From Planctomycetaceae bacterium (GTDB taxonomy: Bacteria > Planctomycetota > Planctomycetia > Planctomycetales > Planctomycetaceae): a stretch of DNA of 57,430 nucleotides. Below are positions 1 to 8,548 of the stretch, piece after piece (position 1 is the stretch's first letter; each line of letters opens with the position of its first letter). Location of the stretch: assembly GCA_014762625.1 (NCBI GenBank), contig JABURQ010000074.1:1-57430 (forward strand), written 5' to 3'. Position numbers and translations under genes: made by a program. A model generated the notes under the pieces. It ran no database searches, was not told where the DNA came from, and saw only the letters and a program-made list of their open reading frames with translations.

Positions 1-2423
1 ATAAGAGACATCTCTTTCGAGTTCAGAACCGCCCAGCCGACATCTTCCAACGCCAGTTTTCGGTCGTCGGAATTCGCGATGTGTGCCTTGGCGGCGGCCA
101 TTTCGGCTTCCGCGGGAGGTCGGGCGACGGCGGCGAGATAGAGCGTGGTGATGATCTCTTCGTCGGTCTTCTTCTCGGCGATCATCTGGGCGATGCGGCC
201 GTTACTGTCGCGGAGTTTGTTATGAACGACGGGGCCGTTGATCATCTGTAGTGCCTGCGAGAGGTTCGATTCGTCCGACCGTTCGCATTCGCACGCCATT
301 TCCCGTTGCGGTTGTCCGAAGATTTTCAGGAAGTAGTGATTCTTGGGAGGATCGGCGAGTTGCGTGGCTCGCATGCCGGCCGGGACGCCGGGGAATTTCT
401 CCGGAACGTCGGTTACCTGGCAGATGGCATCGAGCAATTGTTCGGCGGAGAGGAGGCGCGTCGAGGCGTGGGAGTTGTAGATTTCGTCCTCGGCGTTGAA
501 CTCGTTCTTCTTGGAACTCAACTGGTAGAGACGCGATTGCATGATGGTGCGAATCGCCCATTTTTGTGAGTAGTTGTTCTCGACAAACTTCTGCGCCAAG
601 GTATCGAGAAGTTCCGCGTTCGACGGCGGGTTGGAATCGCGGAAGTCGTCGACCGGTTCGACGATCCCCCGTCCGAGGAGATGTCCCCAGATGCGATTGA
701 CGGTCGCTTTCGCGAAGAACGGGTTTTCCTCCGAAGTGAGCCAGTCGGCGAACACTTCGCGGCGATCTTCTTCGGCGGGAACATCGACATCCCCTTTGAG
801 GAGCAGATGCACTTTCATCGTTTCGCCGGTGCGCGGTTGTTTCACTTCGCCCGAGTTCTGGGTGAAGATGATTTCTTCCTCGATACCGGGGCCGTTCTTG
901 CGACCGATACGGGCGAACGCGGCGGCGATGCCGTAGTAGTTGTCCTGCGACCAGCGCTCGAACGGATGGTTATGACATTTCGCACATTGGATGCGGATGC
1001 CGAGGAAGAGTTGGGCCGTGGTTTCGGTGGCGTCCTGCGGATCGCGGCTGGCGCGCCAGTAGTTGGCGGCGGGATTGATGTTCGTGCTGCCGCGTGCGGT
1101 CAGGAGTTCATCGGCGAGCTGATCGAGCGGTTTGTCGGTACGGACCGATTCAAACAGCCAGCGATTGAATTTGTGGACGCCGGTCTCTTTGAGCTTTTTG
1201 GAGTTGGCTCGCAGGACGTCGGACCATTTGAGGGTCCAGAAGGTGGCGTAGTCTTCCGACTCCAGCAATTTGTCGATCAGACGGTTTCGCTTGTCGGGAG
1301 AGGCGTCGTTCAGGAAGGCCTGTGTTTCGGAAATAGTCGGTAAACGACCGATACAGTCGAGCGTAGCCCGTCGGAGGAACTCTTCATCGGAGCAGATTTC
1401 CGAGGGAAGAATCTGCAATTGCTTCATTTTGGCGAAGGCGAGTTCATCGATGAAGTTGTTCTGTTCGGGATTGTTCCAGGCGAAGCCGGGAACTTCTTCG
1501 AGGAAGGTGAGATAACTGGTGTCCATTTTGTCGAGGTAGCGGGCCAGGATGGCGCTTTCGCCGCGTCCCGTTTTCTCGACGAGTCCCTCTTCGTTGACTC
1601 CGGCGACGTTTTCGTTCGACGACGAGAAGACGGTGAGTGCGGTGAGATCCCGTTTCGAGCCGTCGCTGAAGGTGCCGGTGACAGTGAGTTGCTGTTGCTC
1701 GGCAGGTTGGTGCAAGACGCGTTGCCGCGGGAAGACTTCAATTTTCTCCAGGGTCGGTTCTTCGTCGCGATCCAGTTTCAAGCCTTCCGCGATCCACGAG
1801 CGTAAGGTCGTATGCGACGCATCGCCCGCTTTCAGGCGACGACCGCCCGCGTGCGAAACTTCCATCAACGGCTTGCGTAAGATCAGGGAAGCGTCCGGTT
1901 CCATCACGTTCGTGCGACGTGCGTACGCTTCGCTCCGCAGGGTTAGAATATCGAGCGGCGGGTCGTAACCTCGTAGCGACAGTCGAAAGCCGCCTTTTCC
2001 GGAAGGAGAACCGTGACAGGCTCCCATGTTACAGCCGGACTTGGTGAGTGCGGCGAGAGTTTCGTTCTGGAAACTGATGGGACGATGAACTTCGAATTGT
2101 TTGACGTTGACGGTAGAGGTTGTTTTGAGGGCTCCGACTTCCGCGGTGATGGTGGCGGAACCGTTGCCTGTGGGGATGACGATTCCCTCTTCGATTTTGA
2201 CGACTGCAGGATCGCTGCTGACGAAAGTGGCGTCGTGTGTCAGGTCGCGGAATGAATTGTCCGAGTAAATTCCGGTGAGCACCAACTGTTGCCGACTACG
2301 GGCATCCAGCAACTCGAATTCCGCCGGGTACAGGGACAGCTCGGTCGGTGCGGTTTCCGCGGCCGAAAGAACAGCGGAGGACATTGACAGGCAGAGGGTC
2401 GCCAGGAAAGTCATCAAACGCAT
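1..2423 (-). CDS. DUF1549/DUF1553 cytochrome-like surface protein, partial (C-terminus beyond window)
   Basis: The reading frame stays open from an ATG at 2423 to the left edge (about 807 codons), so the C-terminus is missing. The first ~20 residues (MRLMTFLATLCLSMSSAVLS) form a signal peptide. Residues ~25-125 resemble a bacterial Ig-like (BIG2) domain. A cysteine motif, CNMGACHG, follows, and further on there is a CxxCH site (CAKCHNHPFERW), the usual DUF1549 haem-type signature. The DUF1553 part begins near WLTSEENPFFAKATVNRIWG. GGAG lies 8 nt before the ATG and supports this start. A second, divergent Ig-like stretch is inserted before DUF1549. Such proteins are abundant in planctomycetes. 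A role in extracytoplasmic redox or polymer degradation is often suggested but is unproven. The gene follows the PPC/Ig protein by 124 bp on the same strand and may be cotranscribed with it. Confidence 0.88.
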   Translation of the reverse strand, partial: MRLMTFLATLCLSMSSAVLSAAETAPTELSLYPAEFELLDARSRQQLVLTGIYSDNSFRDLTHDATFVSSDPAVVKIEEGIVIPTGNGSATITAEVGALKTTSTVNVKQFEVHRPISFQNETLAALTKSGCNMGACHGSPSGKGGFRLSLRGYDPPLDILTLRSEAYARRTNVMEPDASLILRKPLMEVSHAGGRRLKAGDASHTTLRSWIAEGLKLDRDEEPTLEKIEVFPRQRVLHQPAEQQQLTVTGTFSDGSKRDLTALTVFSSSNENVAGVNEEGLVEKTGRGESAILARYLDKMDTSYLTFLEEVPGFAWNNPEQNNFIDELAFAKMKQLQILPSEICSDEEFLRRATLDCIGRLPTISETQAFLNDASPDKRNRLIDKLLESEDYATFWTLKWSDVLRANSKKLKETGVHKFNRWLFESVRTDKPLDQLADELLTARGSTNINPAANYWRASRDPQDATETTAQLFLGIRIQCAKCHNHPFERWSQDNYYGIAAAFARIGRKNGPGIEEEIIFTQNSGEVKQPRTGETMKVHLLLKGDVDVPAEEDRREVFADWLTSEENPFFAKATVNRIWGHLLGRGIVEPVDDFRDSNPPSNAELLDTLAQKFVENNYSQKWAIRTIMQSRLYQLSSKKNEFNAEDEIYNSHASTRLLSAEQLLDAICQVTDVPEKFPGVPAGMRATQLADPPKNHYFLKIFGQPQREMACECERSDESNLSQALQMINGPVVHNKLRDSNGRIAQMIAEKKTDEEIITTLYLAAVARPPAEAEMAAAKAHIANSDDRKLALEDVGWAVLNSKEMSL

Positions 2424-2547
2424 CAGGATCACTCCAATGATGGCAAGTTAGGTGGGTAGGATTGAGGATGTCTGAGGCGGGACGCATCAACATATCTACG
2501 TCCTCAATTGTAACGTAAAAAAACGCTGATGGAACAAGAGTTTGCGA

Positions 2548-4869
2548 TTACTCCACTTTCAGCGAAAGATTTCCGCTGCTGACGCTGAATTTTTTGTCGC
2601 CTAACTTGGCATCGGCTTTGATGTTCAGGTTCTTGACGTCGGCGTTTGCGGCGTCGGGGGCGGCTTTCAGTACGAATTCCGCTTCGCTCTTATCGGCGGG
2701 AATCGTGACCGCCTCAGCAGTGACTCCGGCTGGCAGGTTGACCGCCGTTAAGACGACGTCGCCCGCGAGAGCCGGATTCCGGCTGATGGCAACTTTGACT
2801 TTCAATTCGTCTCCCTTCGTGATCGTCCCTCCCGCCGGCTCGACGTTAATTGTTAGAGGGGCCTGTAGCTTGATGGTCAGCCCCGGAGCGGGCTGGACGC
2901 TGGTCGCTTTGTCTCTTTTGATGGTCCCGTTCAGGCCGATTGTGAATTCTCCGAGCGCGGCTTTGTCGTTGGCCGAAATCGTCAACTCGACTTCGTTCGT
3001 CCCTTTTTTGATCGGTTGCGGGGCGAAGGTGATATTTCCCGGCAAGCCGTTTTTGGCTGGATTGAGAGCCAACGCGATGTCGGCATCCCAGCCTTCCGTC
3101 CGCTCGGCAATGACTTTCACTTTGGCGGAGAGATTCTGGCCGAAGACCACTTCCGCCGGCTCGAATCGCAGATTGACGGGAGCCGGAGTGGTGAGGGCGG
3201 CGGCGTAGGAGTGGATCAGATTACGCGAAGGCCAGGGGGCGTTGTTCATCGTTGCTTTCAGATGATCGTGCAAAGAGGCGACCGACGTCAGAGTTTCGCC
3301 GCCTACATCAGCAGTGCCGATGATCTGCGGTTGTCCCAACGAAGTGACTTTGGCTTCTTTGGCGGCGTTAATCGTCAGGATGGCATCGTTCCGACCGGGA
3401 CCAATGACGGTGGGATGCGAGGTGAATCCGTCCGGCAGATTGCTCATCGCGACTTGAATCGGGCCGCCGTACCCTTGGCGTTGAGCGTTGACCTGCACCG
3501 CGACGGTTCCGCCGGCGGGAATGTTGAGGGTGTCTTCAGAGGCGGTGAGGGTAAAGCTCGGCTTGTTTTCAGTGACGCTGACGTGCCAGGTGAATTCCGG
3601 GCCGCCGCGTTCGTGCAGGTCGCGAACTTCCAATGTGTAGTCGCCGTCGGCGGGGAAGGTGACCTCCATACGACCGTCGGTGAGACCGTTATCTTCGGCG
3701 GCGGCGAGTTGTCCTCCGTCCGGTTTGAGCAGACGCATTGTGAGGTCGGTCGGCGCTCCGGCAGAGCGAGTGATTGCGTTGAACGTGAATTTCTGGTTCT
3801 TTTTGGCGGTGAAGACGAAGCGGTCGAGATCGCCCGGTTGATCGCTGCGACCGTTGAGGCCGTATCCCAGTTCGACGCGCTGTGCTTGTTCGGCGTTGTC
3901 GTTCGGTTCCTGTTCAGTGATTTGAGGATGGGGGCTGAGTCCCACGGCGGGCCAGATGGCATCTTTGACTTCCGGAACTTCTGATGGATTCGAGGGGATC
4001 GGGATCACCCAGTCGATTTGCGACGAAGTCTGAGGGGATAAGGATGCCAGGCTCTCGGCACTCAGTTCAGCCGACCAGGGAGCCGCCGGTGTCTCGCTTG
4101 CCAGAGCGAATGTGGCTCCCGCTTTCCGTTCCAGGACGAGCGGGTAGAGCGTGTTGGCGACGAAAAAGTTTCCGATCCGCAAGCGAAACCGATGATTGCC
4201 GCTTCCCTGATAGCGAATGTCGGTCAGTTCGATCGTGTATTCGCCATCGGCGGGCAGGGTGGTCCGGAAGTAGCAATCTCCTTGGAGGCCCGGTTCGTCA
4301 TCGGACCATGCGATTTCGCGACCGTTGGGATCGAACAGACGCACGATCGGATCGAGCGGTGAGCCGAGTCGCCGCGCCTGGACTTCGAGTGCAAACGGCT
4401 GACCCGCTTTGCCGGGAAAACGAAAATAGAGTCGCGAGAGATTGTCCACATGCCCCTCGACGGCACAGGCGGCGGGAATCGATTGCGCCGACTCGCGCGA
4501 TTTGTTTTGGTTCGTATGGGCCACGACCGGGAGAGAGTCGACGACAACCAGGGCCGGTTGTGAAACCCCCTTTTCGGTCAGGACACGGAAGGCGTGAATG
4601 CCGTTGGGGACGTTCGCCGGAACGGTGAAGTCGCACGTCAATTCGTTCGCTTTGGCTTCAGTCTCGGGCGTCAGTTTGACCGCGTCGTTTGCCGCATAGG
4701 TGACCTGAAATCCTTGAGGGTTCTCCAAGCTCGCACCGGCGACTTTCACGGTGGTGGTGGCTCCGGGAGCAACGCCTTGAGGCGTGAGCTTCGTGAGGGA
4801 GGGGACTTGTGCAAACAAAGCCGAGGAGTAAACCAACAACGCACAGCAGGTGGCGAGAAGGATTCGCAT
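2548..4869 (-). CDS. Secreted PPC/Ig-like domain protein
   Basis: A 773-residue exported protein with a signal peptide (MRILLATCCALLVYSSALFA). Residues ~25-110 look like an IPT/Ig-type fold (LTPQGVAPGATTTVKVAGAS). Two regions resemble bacterial pre-peptidase C-terminal (PPC) domains, one around residues 125-235 (FRTTLPADGEYTIELTDIRY) and one around 320-430 (DRFVFTAKKNQKFTFNAITR, then FPADGDYTLEVRDLHERGG). The C-terminal third is made of Ig-like beta-sandwich repeats. No protease or other catalytic motif is visible, so the role is probably binding or cell-surface structure. It sits upstream of the DUF1549/DUF1553 gene on the same strand, an arrangement common in planctomycetes. The specific function is unknown. 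Confidence 0.8.
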   Translation of the reverse strand: MRILLATCCALLVYSSALFAQVPSLTKLTPQGVAPGATTTVKVAGASLENPQGFQVTYAANDAVKLTPETEAKANELTCDFTVPANVPNGIHAFRVLTEKGVSQPALVVVDSLPVVAHTNQNKSRESAQSIPAACAVEGHVDNLSRLYFRFPGKAGQPFALEVQARRLGSPLDPIVRLFDPNGREIAWSDDEPGLQGDCYFRTTLPADGEYTIELTDIRYQGSGNHRFRLRIGNFFVANTLYPLVLERKAGATFALASETPAAPWSAELSAESLASLSPQTSSQIDWVIPIPSNPSEVPEVKDAIWPAVGLSPHPQITEQEPNDNAEQAQRVELGYGLNGRSDQPGDLDRFVFTAKKNQKFTFNAITRSAGAPTDLTMRLLKPDGGQLAAAEDNGLTDGRMEVTFPADGDYTLEVRDLHERGGPEFTWHVSVTENKPSFTLTASEDTLNIPAGGTVAVQVNAQRQGYGGPIQVAMSNLPDGFTSHPTVIGPGRNDAILTINAAKEAKVTSLGQPQIIGTADVGGETLTSVASLHDHLKATMNNAPWPSRNLIHSYAAALTTPAPVNLRFEPAEVVFGQNLSAKVKVIAERTEGWDADIALALNPAKNGLPGNITFAPQPIKKGTNEVELTISANDKAALGEFTIGLNGTIKRDKATSVQPAPGLTIKLQAPLTINVEPAGGTITKGDELKVKVAISRNPALAGDVVLTAVNLPAGVTAEAVTIPADKSEAEFVLKAAPDAANADVKNLNIKADAKLGDKKFSVSSGNLSLKVE

Positions 4870-5037
4870 GGTGAATTCATCCAGTGTTCAACGACGAGGC
4901 GGGCGGATCAGTGGGGAGTGGTGTGGAGCTTCAGTTTAGATTGTCGAGACCGACCGGGTCAAAAGAAAACCAAGCTGTTTCCGGACTTACAGGGAATTGG
5001 GGAGGAGTCTCTCCAGTGCTGAATCAGACTCTGATGT

Positions 5038-6318
5038 TTAGGATCCTACGCGAAAATCGATCTGTTCAATCGCCGCGTGTCCCGATTTCTGAAACGGTCG
5101 AGGCATCGGCTGAGCCGCTCCATTTTTGTCGATGGTTCGACTTCGTAAAATGTATTGTCCTGCGGGGAGTCCTGGAAGTAGGATGGCCCAATGCGCTTTA
5201 CTCAACAGTAACGGCCAGGTTTTCGGTTGCCCGGATGCTGTGAAGCCGAGCGTGGGAGCCGGAATTACGTTCCCCGGTAGGCCGCCTCCCCATTCAGCGG
5301 GCGGGGGGAGAATTTCCGCGTCTCGCCACATCGCTTCTGAGGCGTCGCCCTCCTCGGAGAGTTGCTGTTCATCCCGAGGGAGTATCTGGACCTGGACCTT
5401 CTGGAGTCCGGAGATGCCGGCTTGTGCGTATTCCGTGACTGCAAATGGTGTCTCGGGTCGGATGGTTTCAGGAACGGAAAGCGTCGCTGCGAAGGTTTTG
5501 AGCGGGCTGTCGAGATCGTTATTTCCTTTTTCGTAGGTGTCGTTGGCGGTTGCCAGATTGGAAAGCACGACGGTCGTCAACCATTTGATTGATTTGAATC
5601 CATAGGCCTCGGGAACAACCATTCGCACCGGTCCCCCGCGTTCCGGGCTGAGCCATTGTCCGTTCAGTTTGTAGCACAAGATTACCGGCGGTAAGTCGAA
5701 CGGATCTTCCAGAATGCGTCCCACAGGGAGGGAACTGCGAAACATTTGCTTCTCGTCATGATTGTGGAAACCGTAATAAAAGACTCGCCGTAAATCTTTC
5801 ACCGGTTTTGATTGCCAGACGACATCACGCAAAGGAACTCCTTCCCAGATCCCCATTCCCAGAGGGCAACCGATATTCAAACAGGTCATGACTTTGGGAA
5901 ACCGGACGCTGCGAGTCTCGGCAAGCTTCATTAAGCCGGAGAAGTCGAGTGCAGTGCCTTCTTCTTTCGTCAATGGAGACCGTAAACGGGCGGGGTGTTC
6001 CGGGTCGCTGATCACTTCCAGTTTCCAACTGTCGCGCGTCAGGCCGACTTCCTTCCGTATCTCTTCGGAGAGGGAATGAGGAACCGGCTTGCCGCGAGAC
6101 ACATCCCGAAAGTCTGCGGGAGAAGTAAGCCACGATTCGATTTCAGCGATGGCTTGCTGCAAGCTTTTCTCTCGTTCCGGATCCACAGCCGAAAGAGGCG
6201 AACAGGAAAACGCCGTCGCCCCGGCCGCTCCCAGTTGCAGGAAATAGCGTCGCGTGAGTGTTTGATGCTGTTGCAGAAAGTGTCGTCCTGACTCAGAAGT
6301 CGATGAATGCTGCGACAT
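5038..6318 (-). CDS. Tat-exported molybdopterin-dependent oxidoreductase (sulfite oxidase-like fold)
   Basis: A 426-residue protein with a Tat-like leader (TRRYFLQLGAAGATAFSC, residues ~23-40), as expected for a cofactor-loaded periplasmic enzyme. The central part (~110-260) matches the oxidoreductase molybdopterin-binding domain: FPKVMTCLNIGCPLGMGIWE then GVPLRDVV, and later RGGPVRMVVPEAYGFKSIKW. The Cys in TCLNIG is in the expected position of the molybdenum thiolate ligand, but the usual CxGNxR context is altered. The C-terminal ~130 residues resemble the Mo-co dimerisation (Ig-like) domain. AAAGGGG lies 7 nt upstream of the ATG. The gene is divergent from the WXXGXW protein across a 267-bp intergenic region. 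The substrate is unknown, and sulfite is only a family-level guess. Confidence 0.75.
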   Translation of the reverse strand: MSQHSSTSESGRHFLQQHQTLTRRYFLQLGAAGATAFSCSPLSAVDPEREKSLQQAIAEIESWLTSPADFRDVSRGKPVPHSLSEEIRKEVGLTRDSWKLEVISDPEHPARLRSPLTKEEGTALDFSGLMKLAETRSVRFPKVMTCLNIGCPLGMGIWEGVPLRDVVWQSKPVKDLRRVFYYGFHNHDEKQMFRSSLPVGRILEDPFDLPPVILCYKLNGQWLSPERGGPVRMVVPEAYGFKSIKWLTTVVLSNLATANDTYEKGNNDLDSPLKTFAATLSVPETIRPETPFAVTEYAQAGISGLQKVQVQILPRDEQQLSEEGDASEAMWRDAEILPPPAEWGGGLPGNVIPAPTLGFTASGQPKTWPLLLSKAHWAILLPGLPAGQYILRSRTIDKNGAAQPMPRPFQKSGHAAIEQIDFRVGS

Positions 6319-6585
6319 GGGAGCCCCTTTGGCAAAATGATTTGACGACTTGATTTATAGTGCTGAAATCGGAGAGAGGGTGCAATCAGGAAATGGCATT
6401 CGCCACGTTGATCCCGCAATCCCAGGCATTTTCCTGAGATGTGGCACCTCTGATCCACGTACGGGGGAATCCACCAATTTCAGGATAATCCAAATTTTCG
6501 TGTCCGGACTTGCCTACAATGCGGATAGACAGTCAGGACACTGTTATCCAAGTCAAATGCGTTGCGCATCGAAGGGACTCTTGTC

Positions 6586-8535
6586 ATGTTGAAATCATCA
6601 GTATTCTTCATCCTTACTGTTTCCTGTTTGTTGGTGGAGAGTTCTCTGTCGGCCTGGCCGCCGCCGCCTCCACCCCGTCCCGAACTTCCCGCTCCCCCCT
6701 CGGCTCAAGAGGAAGCGATCGAGCTGACGCGCGGTCCGGTCCACGAAGCATTCGCCCAACCCTACGAAATGAAATCGGGTGGAGACTTTATCGTCACACA
6801 GGTTCCACCCGAACCGATCGATGAAGTGCCGCCGATGGAACTTCCCGCCAGTCCCGATTTTCAATGGGTGGGCGGCTACTGGGGCTGGGAACCGGACGAA
6901 GAACGTTTCGTCTGGATCAGCGGTCTGTGGCGTCGGGCTCCCGAAGGACGGATCTGGAATCCGGGTTACTGGGTCGAGGTCGAGGGAGGATTTACCTGGG
7001 TTTCCGGAAGCTGGATCAAGGAAGGGGAAGCGTATCTGATTTCGCAGATCCCGCCCGATGCGCGTGAGGAAAATCCCGGCGAACCGCCTTCCCCGATCCA
7101 TTTCTGGGTTCCCGGTCACTGGTTGGAAACGTCGGGCGGCTTCACGTGGAATCCCGGTTTCTGGTCGCGAGGTTATGAAGGTCGCGTCTGGATCCCGTTC
7201 CGTTATCAATGGACGCCGCAGGGATATCTCGCCTTGAACGGATATTGGGATTATGCGTTGGAAGATCGGGGTGTGCTCTATTCCCCGGTGGCGTTCAACC
7301 AGATTCCTCCTCCCAGTTATCGCTATTCCCCGACCCTCGTCACGCGGATCGATTATCTGCCGACGCATCTGTTTATCTATCGCAACTACGGACACTACTG
7401 CTTCGGCGATTACTATGGATTCCGTCGTCCGGGTATCTTCATCTCGTGGACGAGTCGAAATTATCGCTACTACGATCCGTTGCGATTCTTTTTCCTGACC
7501 TTCCATCGGGATCGCTTCAATCATTATCGCAATCGTCACGACTATTATCACGATCACGCCGATTTTCGACCGCGTCATACCTGGCGCGAGCAACGACAGT
7601 TTGTCGACCGCTGGCGGGATCGTAAGGAATTCGATCGGGACAATCTGCGGGATGCGGTCGTGGCTACAGGGTTCTCGGACGTGCTCAAAGGGGAAAATGT
7701 CGGCACCCGGATTCACTTCGATGAGAAGAACCAGAATCGCCAACGCTGGGACGAGATTGTGCGGCAGAACGTCCGCACCCGGGAATCCCAGAAACGATAC
7801 GAACAGAATTTGAAGAAACTGGGAAAAATACAGCCCGGAAAAGAGCGTTTCCCGATCGAAAACAGGACCCGCATCGGCCCGCTCCAGATTGAAACCAAAC
7901 AAAAGCCGTCCTTTAAACGATCGGGACGTGTGGGAGACTCTGGAAAAGGAATCACCATCACTCCCGGACGCGAACCGCGAACGGACGGCAACAGCCGGTT
8001 TCCTTCGAATAATCGTGACCCACGTGTCAATCAGGGAAAATCAAGAGACTCGGACGCGTTGAAAAAGTTGCGCGACCAGACGGAACGGATGCGACGTGAG
8101 GCCGAACAGAAATCAAAGAAGAATGACGACGACCGACGTCGCAAGGCGATACAACAGTTCCAGGATCGCCAACGCGATCTCCAGCAAAAGAACCAACAGC
8201 GCGAAGCGCTTCAGAAAGAGATGCAGCGACGTCAGGAAATTCAGAAAAAGCAAGCTGAGGAGCAGGCCAAACGCCGCCCCTCCGAGTCTCGTCGGTTTCA
8301 GGGAAGACCGAATTCTCAATCACGACGAAAAGAAACTCCGCCGCCAAAGCAGGAGTTCAAACAACCGCAGAGAAGGGATTCAGAACCCAAACGGTCCGAA
8401 TCCAAGCGACCGGAGCCCAAACAACCAGAGGTGAAACGCCCCCCCTCTTCCTCGTCACAAAAATCGAAAGGGAGTTCATCTCAGAGCAAAGGACCGCAAC
8501 GACGCTCGTCCGGCTCGAAAAAGAAGGACGATTGA
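6586..8535 (+). CDS. Secreted WXXGXW-repeat protein with long basic, disordered C-terminus
   Basis: A 649-residue protein. The ATG at 6586 is preferred over a TTG 24 nt upstream because GAAGGG lies 9 nt before it and a signal peptide follows directly (LKSSVFFILTVSCLLVESSL). Residues ~75-230 carry repeated aromatic motifs of the WXXGXW/YXWGXW type (WVGGYWGWEP, WISGLWRR, WNPGYWVEV, WVSGSW, WVPGHWLE, WNPGFWSRGY). A Tyr/Arg/His-rich stretch follows. From ~residue 480 the protein is highly charged, Gln/Arg/Lys/Glu-rich and likely coiled coil, then Pro/Ser/Lys-rich to the end. No enzymatic motif is present. An envelope-bound structural role is plausible. The gene ends 13 bp from the convergent dnaB stop codon. 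Confidence 0.72.
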   Translation: MLKSSVFFILTVSCLLVESSLSAWPPPPPPRPELPAPPSAQEEAIELTRGPVHEAFAQPYEMKSGGDFIVTQVPPEPIDEVPPMELPASPDFQWVGGYWGWEPDEERFVWISGLWRRAPEGRIWNPGYWVEVEGGFTWVSGSWIKEGEAYLISQIPPDAREENPGEPPSPIHFWVPGHWLETSGGFTWNPGFWSRGYEGRVWIPFRYQWTPQGYLALNGYWDYALEDRGVLYSPVAFNQIPPPSYRYSPTLVTRIDYLPTHLFIYRNYGHYCFGDYYGFRRPGIFISWTSRNYRYYDPLRFFFLTFHRDRFNHYRNRHDYYHDHADFRPRHTWREQRQFVDRWRDRKEFDRDNLRDAVVATGFSDVLKGENVGTRIHFDEKNQNRQRWDEIVRQNVRTRESQKRYEQNLKKLGKIQPGKERFPIENRTRIGPLQIETKQKPSFKRSGRVGDSGKGITITPGREPRTDGNSRFPSNNRDPRVNQGKSRDSDALKKLRDQTERMRREAEQKSKKNDDDRRRKAIQQFQDRQRDLQQKNQQREALQKEMQRRQEIQKKQAEEQAKRRPSESRRFQGRPNSQSRRKETPPPKQEFKQPQRRDSEPKRSESKRPEPKQPEVKRPPSSSSQKSKGSSSQSKGPQRRSSGSKKKDD

Positions 8536-8548
8536 TCTCATCGACTTT

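Noticed and set aside
3016-3984. Open frame of 322 codons on the plus strand opposite the PPC/Ig gene
   Set aside because: Antisense to a gene with a signal peptide and clear domains. Its translation has no motif and arises from G+C-rich codon bias.
6598-7902. Open frame of 434 codons on the minus strand opposite the WXXGXW gene
   Set aside because: Mirror frame of the repeat-rich gene. No recognisable domain, and the opposite strand has a ribosome-binding site and signal peptide.
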